Positions 1 through 10,149 of a DNA stretch of 33,944 bases are shown one piece after another; the first letter of the stretch is position 1; each line of letters opens with the position of its first letter. The notes below the pieces were generated by a model. That model saw only the letters and a list, made by a program, of their open reading frames with translations. It did not search any database and was not told the origin of the DNA. The DNA is from Chromera velia. Its lineage: Eukaryota; Sar; Chromeraceae. The stretch is taken from contig JAHBMJ010001193.1 in the NCBI GenBank assembly GCA_018398765.1, positions 1 through 33,944 on the forward strand, written 5' to 3'. Position numbers and translations under genes: made by a program.

Positions 1-201
1 GTCAAAGGGGGAGGTTGAAGTTTGAGCTCCGAGAAAGAGCAGACAGGTGACCAGAACGAAAATAAGGCGAATCGATGAGTCGACCTGCGACAAAGGAAGA
101 TCAGGCAGCGAGATACTTCGCAATAAGATTGAATGAAAAAGGCAAAAACACGGCCGAAAGCATGAGGGCAGTGAATCCGGTGCAACTTCCACTCCTTTGC
201 C
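1..201. other. Downstream of gene A stop; no gene seen
   Basis: This stretch follows the proposed TGA of gene A at 204-202 on the minus strand. I see no coding frame that belongs to a recognisable protein. It probably holds the 3' untranslated region of gene A; no polyadenylation signal is identified because none is well defined for this lineage. Confidence 0.4.
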
Positions 202-262
202 TCAAAAGGGGTCCTGACAGAAGCGTCTCATGTCTTCCATCTTTGTAGAAGAACGCGGACAA
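202..262 (-). other. Gene A putative last exon
   Basis: The frame enters in phase 2 after exon 14 (donor GTCAGTCAGTCG at 853) and encodes about 19 residues, ending RRFCQDPF and TGA. The acceptor is preceded by a pyrimidine-rich run but reads TTGAG, unlike the usual TGCAG of this window. An alternative is that exon 14 reads on, or that another acceptor further left is used. Confidence 0.35.
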
Positions 263-1179
263 CTCAATTGCGAAAAGAGAACCCAGAGGAAGAAAAGAAG
301 ATCAAACAAAGCTCTGACAGCGCGTGGTTGAGCATGTATAAGAAGTGAAAGGGAGAAAGAGAAAGAAAGAGAGAAAGAGGGAGAGAGGCAGAGGCACGGA
401 CCGATGAGGGAAAGAAGACGACCGAAAGCATCAGTCCGGTCCTTCTCGAGAACGTTATCAGTTCCCACCACCAGTATCTGCGCAGACACACTCGCGTAGA
501 CACACATGTGCATATGTATATACACACACACGGGGTTTCGAGTTTTCTTTTGCCAGGCTTCTCGCCCGGAAGGGGTCTCGTGAAGGTATACAAGACAGGC
601 GGGGAGAACAACACATTGGAGAACACAGACAGACTATATCGTCTTTTCTTTTCCTTTTTCACAGACAGGCAGGCAGAGGGACAGACTAGACAGACAGACA
701 GACAGACAGACAGACCCACCGACAGACCGACAGACAGACAAAGAGACAAAGAGACAAAGAGAATCCCCCCAAAGAAACACAGACAGAAACTGTGCCAGAT
801 GAATTTCATGCACCCAGTGTGTAAGGGACGGGCTGACCAGACGACTGACTGACCTTTCTTCGTATCCGTTCCACAGAAAGGACCAGGCAAATCTGTCAGT
901 CTGTCCCTGTGCCTGTTCCTTCCGCAAGGCTGCAGCGGCTTCCGCCTGTTTCTTCGCGTTCACTTGCTTCTTCATTCCTTTCTTCAGAGCTTTTGCCTTC
1001 TTGGCCTTCGCATCCCCCGCCTCGCTCTTCAGACTCTCCTGTCTCTTTCCCTTCAGGAACGACAGCAGAAAGACGAAAGAGGGAATCCCAACGGTCCACA
1101 CGCAGGTGCCAAACACGGCAATCATCCTGAACACCGCGTACCTGTCTGACGAGCAGGAGATGTCCAGCGCATACCTGCA

Positions 1180-1212
<33 letters not shown>

Positions 1213-3307
1213 CTATAAACACAGACGAACGGTTACTGTCAGAGAAAAGCCCACAAATGAAGATCGAGCCACGGACCAGTCCAAGATGCTTAGACTTTGG
1301 AGGAGAGAAATGCTTGTATCATACCGACACAATCCGTTGGAACAATTATGTCTGAACGACATCACTCGCCCACTCACCTCATTCGGAGTTCGTAAGCGAA
1401 CCCCTCCTGGTCCTCGTTCACCGTTGTCGTTCCACTCGTGACTGCGCTGGTGCTTGCTGCATCATCCTTGCCCGTCAGTGTCTGCAGTGTCAGACATTGG
1501 AAGAGCGGAGAGAAATGAGAGTTGACAAAAGGCAAAATATGCATGACATTGTCCTAAGAAACCGCCTTACACGACACAACATTATGGATCAGGCGAGGAA
1601 GACAAATGCAGTTCGGTGGATGCCGTAAAGACCCATCGGTTTCTTGGTATCTCCACAACTCGATGCGATTTCCAGAGAGATGCGGACAGGAAAGGGAGGG
1701 AAAGGAGAAGGTAAGACACGGAGAAGGACGTGAAAGCAGAAGCGAATTCGCACGGACATATCAAAGGAAGGAAGTGTGTGATCATCCTTTTCGTCCTCAT
1801 CATCTGATTCATTCAATTTCTCAAGCAGGCAGGTGAGGGAGCGCGGAGTCCCCTCCCGTCAGCTTACCTGGACGTTTGCCAGCTGAACGCAGTCGAGGAG
1901 CTGCAAGAGCTGTGCTGTCACTGTGTTGTGCAGAAGAATCAGAGAGGCAACGCAGATGGGTGCGACGTGTTCCAAGAACGTGTGCAGAATTTCCAATGCA
2001 GAGCCTGTCTTGTAGACCCATCGGAACAACCCAAACGCCCTCTGAACCCTCAGGCGCCTCCTCGCTGTCCGTCTGAAAGCTTCCAAACGGAGGGCCTCTG
2101 CCTGCGCCTGCTGAACGGTCCCTGCACTAGGGTCGTTACCCGCGGCAGTGCGCGAATTCTGGCCTCCTCCCTTCGTTCCTGCTGCGGGGGTGGTCGTCTT
2201 CTGATCGACGCTCAGCATTTCCGCCGCCTTGGCGGGACCCCACACGACGTCACAGAGACTCCTGTAAGCGATTGTCTGCTCTCGCACCCGGCGTCTGAAG
2301 GCAAAGAAGGAGGGAGGCAGGGAAGAAAGGGAGGAGGGTGGCTCAAGGAGACAGCTCGAGAGGGAGGGATGAAGAGAGGGAGGAAACTGAAGGAAGGGAG
2401 GGAGGAAAGTGGAGGGAAGGATATTTTGTCTAAAGAAGGAAGACACCTCTTCCTTCCATACCATCAGTCTTGCATATTGTTTTTGAATGTCTGCCTGGTT
2501 CACTTATTTGTGTTTTCAGCAATGCCATTTTGGCTTTTGTTTCTGACCTGTTGCAGAGGTGAAAGAGTGCAAGGGTGAATGCAGAGAAAGCGACGACGCC
2601 CAAGAGGAGGAAGAAGGGCAGGACGACGTAGAAGATCTGGGTGAAGACAAAGACGTCAGAAGCAGGGAGGAACGCTTCCTCACTCGCTCGAATCTCCCGA
2701 TCGCCTCCCAAGTCGAGTGCCGGAGCTCTCAACAGACAATCGAAGTTGAACGCCAGAAACGGGTTCAGTTCATTCAACGACAAAAGAGACCCGATGAAGT
2801 TCGCTGACCAGCTCTGCATCTTCGACTGCAGAATCTGGTCGAGGTTGAAGTGCTGAAGCACCGTAAGGGACCTGCAAAACACAACACAGAAGTTGGCAGT
2901 GAACTTTGTAGTACAAAAAAAGAACCGCGAGATATACCAACTCCCATTCGACGCAGAGAAGAGCACAAGTGGAGGGGCCGCGCGAGGTTGAGACAAAGTC
3001 CCATGAGAACTTAAAGAAGAATAAGTCTGAACGGTCTCTGATGGTGTTTTTCAGTCCTTTTGCAGACTGACTGACTGACTGACCCGACAAAGTTGAGGAC
3101 GATGCAGAAAATGAGAGGCGCGAGGCCGTCCCTGACATCCCGAGAGGACCAAATGACTGCAGCACCGAACCCGAAGCAGGTGAGAATGCAGACAAAAGAA
3201 GTGAAGGCGCCAGTCACAAGAGGACCGTACCGATTCTCCGCACACCGCTGGCATTGGGTCCCTCCGAGCAGACGGAAATACCCGGGAAGACAATCTCCGC
3301 ACAGAAT

Positions 3308-3344
<37 letters not shown>

Positions 3345-6300
3345 TAGGATACAGAATAAGCCCACATTACGAAACTTCTTTCTACTTGACAATAAAGCCA
3401 CCCGCCCGCACGAGGAGAACCTCCCCTGCTCCCTATCGTCAGTCCTTGCGTCCCCTTCAAACAACCAAGGGGGGACTGGAAGGACAGCGAGGGGAATGCA
3501 TTCATCGGGGTGTTACTATGGAACGGCTCTAGTTGTTAACCAGCGAGCACCCTTATATCGATACATCAATTATGCGAGTACGCCCTCTTTTTGTGCCTCG
3601 ACCGACCGACCGACCGACCGACCGACTGACCCCTGTGTGCCCCTCAGAACAGGAATTGACGGCCCCTCCGTCGCACGAGTCCGGGTTCGGGCACTGGTGG
3701 ACGTCCTCCGGCTCGGCTGATATTCTGAAATATCCCGCCAGGGGTTTTGAAAGTCCGTGGTCCTCTTGGGCGATGTCCGTGAAGTTGGCGTCCGACTGGA
3801 GACGGGCGCGGACAGGGGCTCGGAAGCCCCCCGGGCAGTAGGCGCCTGTCATGCATTTCTTGCACTGCGCCTTGTCCCAAAATGTGGCGGTGTCTGGTCC
3901 GGCTTGAAAGTAATACCCTTCCTTGCAGTAACATTGCCGCGCAGTTTGGGCACCTGGAACTGTGTCACCGTTGGAAAAGCAGCGACCTCTGCAGGGTCCG
4001 TTGAGCACCAAATCTTTGTAGAGTCCGGCAGGACACAATTCGCAGACGACGGAGGAAGTGCCGTCTGTCGACTCAGAGTATGACCGGCCCTCCACGCACT
4101 GACATGAGTCCTCGGACTGCGTTCCTGAATCACTCACAGGGGCCCCGTCGCCGCACACCTGCCCTCCGACCCGTATGGATTGACCCGAGTAGGAAGTCCG
4201 AAGGGAATCATAGTCGAGCGATGTGAGTCTTCTTTGGTTTCTTCTTCTTTTTCTGCTGGCAGCTCTGTCTCCCTTCAAGTTCCTCGCCCCCCCGGCAGGA
4301 TTCCGGTCTGGTACTGTCTTCATTGCCCCCTCTTTCAGCGGCTGGTTGGGGCGTGGAGCGCCTCCCTTGCTGACGGGGCGCAGGAGTGAGGCCAGCTTTG
4401 TGGGAGTCGACGTGGTGGAGGAGATGTTGAACCCGGTCATGTTCATCGCAGGCGCCGCTGGGGCAACCAAATAGTGGTAGTAACTCAGTCCGGCAACCTG
4501 CAGAAACCACATGGATGGTTGCATTCATAAGCGGAGAGCGGTAAGAAAGGTCGCAGGGGCCGAAAGGAGAATGGCCACAATGACAAAGAGAAGCGAAAGC
4601 GCATCGGGCAGATCACGCACACGTACCCACACAGAGAGAGCCCCCTCCCTCCCTACCTACCTGCATTAGATCGGTCTCCTTTGCCTCCTCGGCTGCCACC
4701 AGACCGCCGGGACAGTACATCCCAGAGGGGCACGTCAGACAGGACCCCGACAGAAAAGAATTCAGGCTCCCGACGTTGCTCGAGGACGGCACAGATGACA
4801 GCGTTTCTCTCAGCTGCAGTTCGCACAAACAAAAGGGGAAAATAACGAAGGAAGCGGAAAAATCTCACCACACGTCCCTATGCAAAGAGAGAGGGCACAC
4901 AAATCTATTGACGGGTACTGCCGGACTAAGGTTTCAGGGAAATGTGAAGAGCAGAGGGATATTGATGAAAATGCACAGAAAGACGCAAAACACACACTCA
5001 CCTTTCTTTTGCTGAGTGAGTTGAGACGGGTGTTTTTCCCCGCAGAAACCAAAGACTACAACTCCTTCACCCCCTTCTCCGCGTAAACAGTGCCCGGATT
5101 GCAGTAGCAGCCTGCCGCTGAAGAGGTGCCGACGGTTGAGGAGGCGTTGGGACCACAGGAGTTGCACCTGGAGGGCAGCGGGAACGGGAGAAAAGCACAG
5201 GAACACAAAGTCATTTTTCTTCTATCTCTCGCAGGCGCAACAGCCCTATGCACAGCAGAGGGACCCACCGAAAGGTGAAAGTCCAGCAAATTTAAGGAAA
5301 CGTGACAAGACTGATAAGACATTTGAAAGGCAGCCGCGTGCTTCCACTTTTTATCCAGATTGCCCTTTTCCCTCAAATTCACGAAGGCCTAAAGCATCAG
5401 AATCCTTTCAGAGACGCTCTACTTACTTGTCGTTGCTGCGAGCGTTTTTGAAGCTTCCCGCACTGCACTGAGTGCACAGCTCTCCTCCTTGGTCGAGTGA
5501 AATTTCGTTGAATTCCCGCGCGTCCTCGCACTGGCAAGAGAGGACGGACGCAAAAGGACGCTGAGAGGTGCTCGTGTCGGAAAAGCTGCAGCAGCGGACA
5601 AAAGAGGCAGCCACAAGAAGTCTCGAGGAAGAAAAATATGAAGCCCGACCGAAATGTGCAGATTGAAAAACTCCTTTGCGGCACAAAGAAAAGTGTCTTG
5701 CAGCCTGATCGAGATAAAGAGAATGATCCTTTCTCCAGTCCCCTCTCGAAAGATGGATTTCTTTCTTGCCGACTGACTTGTGACACGGCTGAGCCAGGAT
5801 GTTCTCCTGCGTCTTCGACTCCCTTCCACCCGCACAGTAACTGTTGACGGGGCAGGGCATGCAGATGCTTGGGTCTGCAGCTCCGCTTTCGTCCAGTTCC
5901 CGCATGCAGACTGTGCGGTAGCACATCTTTGCCCTCTCCCGTCCTACCAGGTCTTCTGCCTCCTCAAACTCGGTCACATTCCGTCGCACCATCTCCGAGA
6001 CGTTCAAACGGAGGGCACTCTTCATGGTGTCGTTCTGGGTCGCGTGGTCCGCATACAGCATGCACAGACCTGCAAGAGCACAGAAGAGCGGCATTGAAGA
6101 GCTACTCATGAATCATAGTCCGAGTGGAGCGGAAAGGAAACACATACACCGCTAGGTCGACATCCTTTGGATCAAATACATTGGTCCAACGCGACCAGCA
6201 GTGACTGCAGCATCGATCGGCTTTCAAGAGACCAAAACGAGAGGTGAGAAGGGCAGAGGGACGGACCTGCTCTTTCTGTGTCATGGTGCCAATGGATGGT

Positions 6301-7720
6301 CTGATTGTCCTCGCCTGCGCCCCCCGGTTGTTGCAGGAGGGGGTTCTCGGGGTCGTCGGCAGAGTCGAGCCACTCGAAGTTGCTGTCCTCTAGGTTGACG
6401 GGGTTGTGGAGCACGGGGGGATAGAGGTCCTCGGGGAGGATGAAGTCGTCGGACTCGAAAATGAACGACTTGCAGGGCACCGAAGAATTGTCTGCTGCTG
6501 CCTGCAGAACCGAGAGGGACGAGTGCAGGAGGGGAGATATGAATCCACTTGGGAGTGCACTTTCACGTCTTCGATAATACACTCGGAGTTCAACCACACA
6601 GGCGCTGAGGGTCGACATCGGAAGAAGAAAAAAGAAGATGATAATATAACAGACACTGTGCACAAGAATATTGCCCTACCGACCGACCAAGCGTTCAAGC
6701 TTTGCGCAGCGCTCCTTGCACTCTGAGAAGGTAATCTTGGAGTTGTTCGTCTGGCCCAAAATATCTGCGACGACGTTCGGGTCGATAGGTTTGACAGGAT
6801 ACCTTTCGGGGTCTCGTGCGAAGTCGGCACACGGTGTGCACCCGTAGAAGTAGTCTGACTTTAGCGTTTCTCCTTCAGGAAACCTCTCGAGGGCCATCTC
6901 CGGATGCAATCTGATGTGGTCCCAGTCCTCTTTGGGCAATTTTGACTCCCAAGACGCGGGGCCTGTTGAGGTCTCTGATCCGTCCTCTGTTGTGGTGCCT
7001 GTGGAGGTTGAGGAGTCTGTGCTTGTCTGGAGGAATCTTCGGGGCGTTCCGTCGTTGTTCGTCTGCGGGTCTCCCTTTCCGGCCCCACTTTGGACCCACC
7101 TTCCTTCCCTTCCGACCCCACTTGGTCTCCGTTTCCTTTCCTTTCTCCAAGGCAAGGGCGGCCCCACTTTGGACCCGGGTCACTTTCCACCAAGGGCCCT
7201 CGAACCAGCCTTTGTAGGGCCTTGCTGTAATGAATCTGACTGGATCGTTGCCTGTGCTGTTGATGTCGACCTCGAAACCCTCAGTGGGAACACTTGACCA
7301 CAGGGCTGTAAGAGCCAATGGACGTGGAGTGCCCGTGAACTCTGCAAGTAAGTTGACTGGAATAAACGGGTCGTCAGGGTTCGGTCGAATTCCATCAAGG
7401 TGCTGAATGACTGGTGGGATGCTGTTCCCGTAGATCGAAATCTTCATTCCGTTGCCGTTCCCGAGCTCCGGAAATCTGTCATTTGGAATCTCTGTCAAGA
7501 TGGGGCCAGAGACCGATCCTAATTCCACGAACTCACAAATGTACTCTCGAGAATCAGCTGCACACAGCATTGGCAGTGAGAGCAAATGCACGTCATTTCT
7601 GCAAATCAAACATATCTACAAGTAGACGGACACACATTCGCAGACACACAGAGCGTGCATATTCTAAGGGGGGTGCATATTCTAAGCACTCCGACATTCT
7701 GAGGCACTGATTCTCTCTCT

Positions 7721-7755
<35 letters not shown>

Positions 7756-7982
7756 CGTCTCTGATCGAGAGGGAACAGGAATACGGCCTTAAGGCCCCAC
7801 TCACAACAACAGGTTATGAGCCGAAACCATGTTAAAAAAAACGTGCAAGCTGTAAGCCGTACACTTGAAAACGGAACCTTGCTCGACTGACCGTCTGCCT
7901 TTCGGACTTGTCCAGAAAAAAATAGGGACAGCAGCGGTAACAGCCGCAGCAGCGGCCCCAAAAGACTCCAAGAAGGTCTCAT
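202..7982 (-). CDS. Gene A: multi-pass Cys-rich (GCC2/GCC3-like) surface receptor-type protein
   Basis: Assembled exons, high to low: 7982-7892, 7557-7184, 7026-6688, 6501-6267, 6069-5778, 5585-5427, 5167-5071, 4813-4661, 4497-3631, 3307-3084, 2871-2548, 2294-1868, 1481-1378, 1174-854, 262-202. The phases agree at every junction and give 1,355 aa plus TGA. Order of parts: signal peptide (residues 1 to about 26), novel N-terminal domain (about 31-155), PAN/apple-like Cys region (about 215-290), Cys-rich GCC2/GCC3 repeats (about 416-895), at least five hydrophobic segments (about 900-1270) and a Lys/Ala-rich tail. Family knowledge: such Cys-rich ectodomain plus multi-pass proteins occur in alveolates and other protists and lie at the cell surface; ligands are unknown. 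The start was chosen because it opens a signal peptide matching that of gene B. The least certain parts are the exon 2 donor (an in-frame alternative at 7100 adds 28 residues) and the last exon, which has a weak acceptor. No function can be named. Confidence 0.75.
685..740. repeat. (CAGA)n microsatellite in gene A intron 14
   Basis: Imperfect CAGA tetranucleotide repeats with CCGA variants near the end. On the gene strand this is a (TCTG)n pyrimidine-rich tract. Confidence 0.8.
854..3307 (-). other. Gene A exons 10-14: multi-pass membrane core and basic tail
   Basis: Hydrophobic segments: FVCILTCFGFGAAVIW (about 903-922), APLIFCIVLNFVG (about 931-944), FTQIFYVVLPFFLLLGVVAF (about 1019-1041), APICVASLILLHNTVTAQLL (about 1163-1182) and MIAVFGTCVWTVGIPSFVFL (about 1246-1268). 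Between them are NFDCLL, a long soluble loop with an Ala/Gln/Arg-rich helix, and ALDISCSSDRY before the last segment. This arrangement, with a C-terminal IGIP-like motif, recurs in large protist Cys-rich receptors. The tail after 1270 is rich in Lys and Ala and probably helical in the cytosol. Confidence 0.7.
1182..1210. repeat. (CA)n next to gene A exon 14 acceptor
   Basis: An uninterrupted CA run ends a few bases from the exon 14 acceptor at 1175-1176, so on the gene strand the (TG)n tract replaces the usual polypyrimidine run. Confidence 0.85.
3311..3341. repeat. (CA)n abutting gene A exon 10 acceptor
   Basis: On the gene strand a (TG)n run leads straight into CAG and the exon beginning ILCGDC at 3307. 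No other pyrimidine tract lies at this splice site. Confidence 0.85.
3599..3630. repeat. Tandem GTCR repeats at gene A exon 9 donor
   Basis: Read on the gene strand, the intron starts GTCAGTCGGTCGG and continues with further GTCG units. Several GT dinucleotides four bases apart could serve as donors. Confidence 0.8.
6267..7026 (-). other. Gene A exons 3-4: PAN/apple-like Cys region
   Basis: Exon 3 (7026-6688) starts with a Thr/Ser-rich linker, probably O-glycosylated. It then carries FYGCTPCADF (Cys about 218 and 221) and TFSECKERCAKL (Cys about 258 and 262). Exon 4 (6501-6267) continues with VPCKSFIFES (Cys about 278). The S-x-C-K-x-x-C ... C-x-S-F spacing is the usual core of PAN/apple domains, which bind proteins or carbohydrate outside the cell. 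The N-terminal half is not typical, so the domain call is tentative. The two exons are separated by an intron in phase 0. Confidence 0.5.
7027..7183 (-). repeat. Gene A intron 2 with internal repeats, open in frame
   Basis: This 157 nt interval holds two copies of a GGGTCCAAAGTGGGGCC unit (near 7162-7178 and 7080-7096, minus sense), with a related CCAAGTGGGGTCGG between them. It stays open in the exon 2 frame and would encode a Gly/Lys/Arg-rich stretch. A second phase-0 donor, GTGGGT after 7100, would keep 28 of these residues. The first codons weakly resemble the gene B sequence after GWFEGPWW, so part of it may be former or alternative exon. Confidence 0.45.
7184..7557 (-). other. Gene A exon 2: N-terminal domain shared with gene B
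   Basis: About 125 residues that I cannot assign to a known family. Blocks identical or nearly so to gene B are [42 protein letters not shown] and GWFEGPWW, separated by diverged linkers. There is one Cys, near the start. The pattern of invariant aromatic and Gly/Pro blocks suggests a compact beta-type fold, which is inference only. The two copies differ in the middle, where gene B has a longer Pro-rich loop. Exon 3 joins in phase 0. Confidence 0.75.
7712..7753. repeat. (CT)n(GT)n in gene A intron 1
   Basis: A compound dinucleotide tract in intron 1. It is absent from the homologous intron 1 of gene B, so it arose or was lost after the duplication. Confidence 0.8.
7892..7982 (-). other. Gene A exon 1: signal peptide
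   Basis: ATG at 7982-7980 is followed by a short basic/polar start and a Leu-rich hydrophobic run (residues about 7-23), ending near SGQVRKAD. Gene B opens with a parallel peptide ending SGQVRMAN. The exon stops in phase 1 with donor GTCAGTCG at 7891; the split Ala codon is completed by exon 2. Cleavage probably falls shortly before the SREYICE block, sending the protein into the secretory pathway. The intron sits at the same codon position in gene B. Confidence 0.8.
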
Positions 7983-8249
7983 GGGGATCGACGGTGCTGC
8001 CTGTCGCGCAACTACTTGAAAAAGAGACTTTATGCAACACCCAGTGACCGTTGCAAACGAGACTTAATTCTTCACTTGGCCTGTGCTTTCACAAATCTGC
8101 TCCCTGGACCAAAGAAGACAGCCACCTCCGTTGGACAGATTTCTTCTGCCCATCCGTATGCAAACGATCCTATGTCTGCATCAAGCATGCAGTCTTTCGA
8201 CCCAACATACAAGCCCATGCAAGCGTAATAGCTAGTTGTTGCATGTGTC

Positions 8250-8257
8250 TGCATGCA
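8250..8257. promoter_or_regulatory. TGCATGCA element upstream of gene A
   Basis: TGCATGCA lies about 270 bp upstream of the gene A ATG; a longer cluster of the same element lies upstream of gene B. In apicomplexans this sequence is a known ApiAP2 target; whether it acts here is unknown. Confidence 0.35.
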
Positions 8258-8310
8258 TACATACGTGCATAATTAAACCTGTTGCATTTATATTTTTTTG
8301 CACGACAGCG

Positions 8311-8327
8311 GGCGCGCAATGCGCGCC
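8311..8327. promoter_or_regulatory. GC palindrome upstream of gene A
   Basis: GGCGCGCAATGCGCGCC is an inverted repeat with 8-bp arms around one base, about 330 bp upstream of the gene A ATG. The same 15-base core occurs at 14690-14704, about 395 bp upstream of gene B. Retention in both arms suggests a protein-binding site; this is inference. Confidence 0.45.
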
Positions 8328-8483
8328 GACGCGGTTCAGAGTATAGGGTCCGAGTAGGTAACAATTAACCGGGTACAATGGAGCGAGAGTACACAAACTT
8401 TATGTTTTTTCACTCTTAAGATCGATTCTCTATGCAAAAAGTTACAAAAAGTGTGATACAGTCACCCTGGCAAGAGAAGATTG

Positions 8484-8531
8484 GACTATAACAGTATAAG
8501 AAAAAACTTCTATTAATACTGCCAGTGATGC
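8484..8531 (+). repeat. Hairpin-forming direct repeat, copy 1
   Basis: The copy has ACTATAACAGTATAAG, an A-run and CTATTAATACTG, ending in a GTGAT-like tail. CAGTAT at 8492-8497 pairs with ATACTG at 8516-8521. Copy 2 is about 283 bp downstream. Confidence 0.55.
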
Positions 8532-8766
8532 TATGTGGACTTTATCTATTCTGAGGACCAAGACACCTCCGTCCAGCATACGTGCTTAAGACTAAAGCGA
8601 AGCGGCCGCCTAGTATGTACGTTTTGCAAGCCTTCAAATGCTCCATGGAACCTAGGTTGAGTAAAAAATTTCTGCATGGCATGCCAGGTTGGTTAGAGCC
8701 TAAGTTAGCCTAAGTGGCGGCTCACCAGCTTTAACCTAACTTAACAATTATCAACAATTACTAACG

Positions 8767-8813
8767 AGAGTATAGCAGTATTAAAAAAAAACTCTATTAA
8801 TACTGTTAGTGAT
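8767..8813 (+). repeat. Hairpin-forming direct repeat, copy 2
   Basis: CAGTATTAA at 8776-8784 pairs perfectly with TTAATACTG at 8797-8805, and both copies end with TTAATACTG and an AGTGAT tail. A third, weaker relative lies near 8864-8895. Confidence 0.55.
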
Positions 8814-9214
8814 ATTCATAGTTTTACTTCTATATATTTGAACGGTTTAAAATTGTTAATTTACTATAAAAGTATAAAAAGTTTAATATAGCGATTCTTT
8901 AGTAAGGGATATTGTCCAAAAGTTTACTCCTTATCGCCGTTTATCCAATTTTATCTATCTATGATTCTGTTTCTTTGACCACATTTTGTTACCCTCGGTC
9001 TTTGTGCTGCTGCACTGCTGCAGTAATAGTTATTAGAATAGTTAGCAATATCCGAGGAACTAGCAAAAGCGAGCTAGGGTCTACTTTCTACTAGACTTTC
9101 TGTTCAAGATACTTCAAAGCGTGACTACAATCTAAACTACAATACAATTCAAAAATAAAAATCAATAGATTAATTTCAATTAAATAATTTAACAACATGA
9201 ATAACAAATGTTTT

Positions 9215-9249
9215 CATAGAAGATTTTATTGATATACAAATCTTCTATG
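9215..9249. repeat. Perfect 12-bp inverted repeat
   Basis: CATAGAAGATTT (9215-9226) and AAATCTTCTATG (9238-9249) are exact reverse complements around an 11-base loop. It marks the right edge of the AT-rich island and could be a transcription-end or element-end structure. Confidence 0.6.
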
Positions 9250-9260
9250 ATGAAGTTCTA

Positions 9261-10059
9261 TCAGAAAGACCGATGTAGACCATTGATACTTTTCCTGACA
9301 TGCCGGCCGATGCCAATGCCGGGCAAAAATGTGAAGTCTTCACATGTTTTCCAATGGTGTGTTTGGCAGAAAAACTGCACCCATAGGGCAGCCAACGGAT
9401 TTGTCCCGATAATGTCCTTGCAACTAGCTGCGAGTCGCAGCGCAGGCTGCATGACCAGGTTGCATGTGCAGGTGAGATACAAAACTTACTGCATGGCGGA
9501 TAGGAGACCGACGCATCAGTTCACGCATGCAGTGTTCAAACAGACAGAAGAAAAATGGATGCCAGAGATTTATTCAGAAAGGAGCGTGCCTCACCAGCAT
9601 TAGATGCCAGGCGAGTGGTCCTTTTTCTGCTTTAAAATTGGGGTTTCATCTGAATTAAAGAGGAAGGCGGCTTGCAGGAAGAAATCAGAGACGCAATGGT
9701 CAATTAGCTGTGAGACGCACACACACCCATCTATGGCGCGGCCGCATTTGCGACACATCACGAAAATGAGAAGTCCACTACTCACGCGACATTTCGCAAC
9801 AAGCTCTTGTCGCCCTCCGCCAATCAGTCCGGAATGGAGCATGAGAGGGGGGGCAGTATGAGAGAGTATTCAAGCCAAGAGCTTCGTTTCTCACACACGA
9901 AAGCCCCGCACTACTACAAATTTTGTTTGTCTCCTCGATGTCATCCTGCCCCTGGCCTCTCTTCTCTGTCCGTCTGAGGCGGCGCCCGCTTGAAAGAAAG
10001 GCCAAATGGCTCGTGGATGGACATGGGGCCATTTGGAAAGCTGGAACCCGACACCTCCA

Positions 10060-10149
<90 letters not shown>

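Larger units (their letters stand above)
3307..6069 (-). other. Gene A exons 5-9 (to 3631): Cys-rich GCC2/GCC3 / ephrin-receptor-like repeats
   Basis: Successive Cys-rich units are visible: CMPCPVNSYCAGG (about 416-428), GELCTQCSAGSF, CNSCGP ... CYCNPG, SCLTCPSGMYCPGG (about 553-566), CQCVEGRSYS, CELCPAGLYKD, CYCKEGYYF, CKKCMTGAYCPGG, then EGHTG joined to ILCGDCLPGYF and CQRCAENR just before the first membrane segment. The C-x-x-C-P-x-G-x-Y-C-x-G-G pattern is that of GCC2/GCC3 and ephrin-receptor-like repeats. A strongly basic run, SRKRRRNQRR, lies at about 661-670 within the ectodomain. Exon 6 was extended to 5585 because that restores both phase and the expected Cys spacing. Confidence 0.8.
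7184..8327 (-). repeat. Left arm of the inverted duplication (5' end of gene A)
   Basis: Read on the minus strand, this arm matches 14689-15932 on the plus strand. Shared tracts include TGATGCAGACAT, GGGAGCAGAYTTGTGAAAG and GGGTGTTGCAT upstream of the ATG, the signal peptide exon, the intron 1 position, and the exon 2 blocks. Similarity is patchy, with indels, so the duplication is not recent. The outer limit is near the GC palindrome at 8311-8327. Confidence 0.75.
8345..9260. other. AT-rich island without a supported gene
   Basis: Base composition changes sharply here, to long A/T runs, compared with the GC-balanced flanks. No credible reading frame is seen. It contains two copies of a short hairpin-forming repeat (8484-8531 and 8767-8813) and a perfect 12-bp stem at 9215-9249. 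It may be a decayed mobile element or inserted foreign DNA; no terminal repeats or target duplication were found by eye. Confidence 0.5.

Noticed and set aside
264..890. Minus-strand frame with SVCLSVGLSV-type repeats
   Set aside because: It is a translation of the tetranucleotide microsatellite in gene A intron 14.
9229..9603. 124-codon plus-strand frame in the spacer
   Set aside because: No motif, no homology to A, B or C, and it starts inside the 12-bp hairpin; kept only as part of the intergenic entry.
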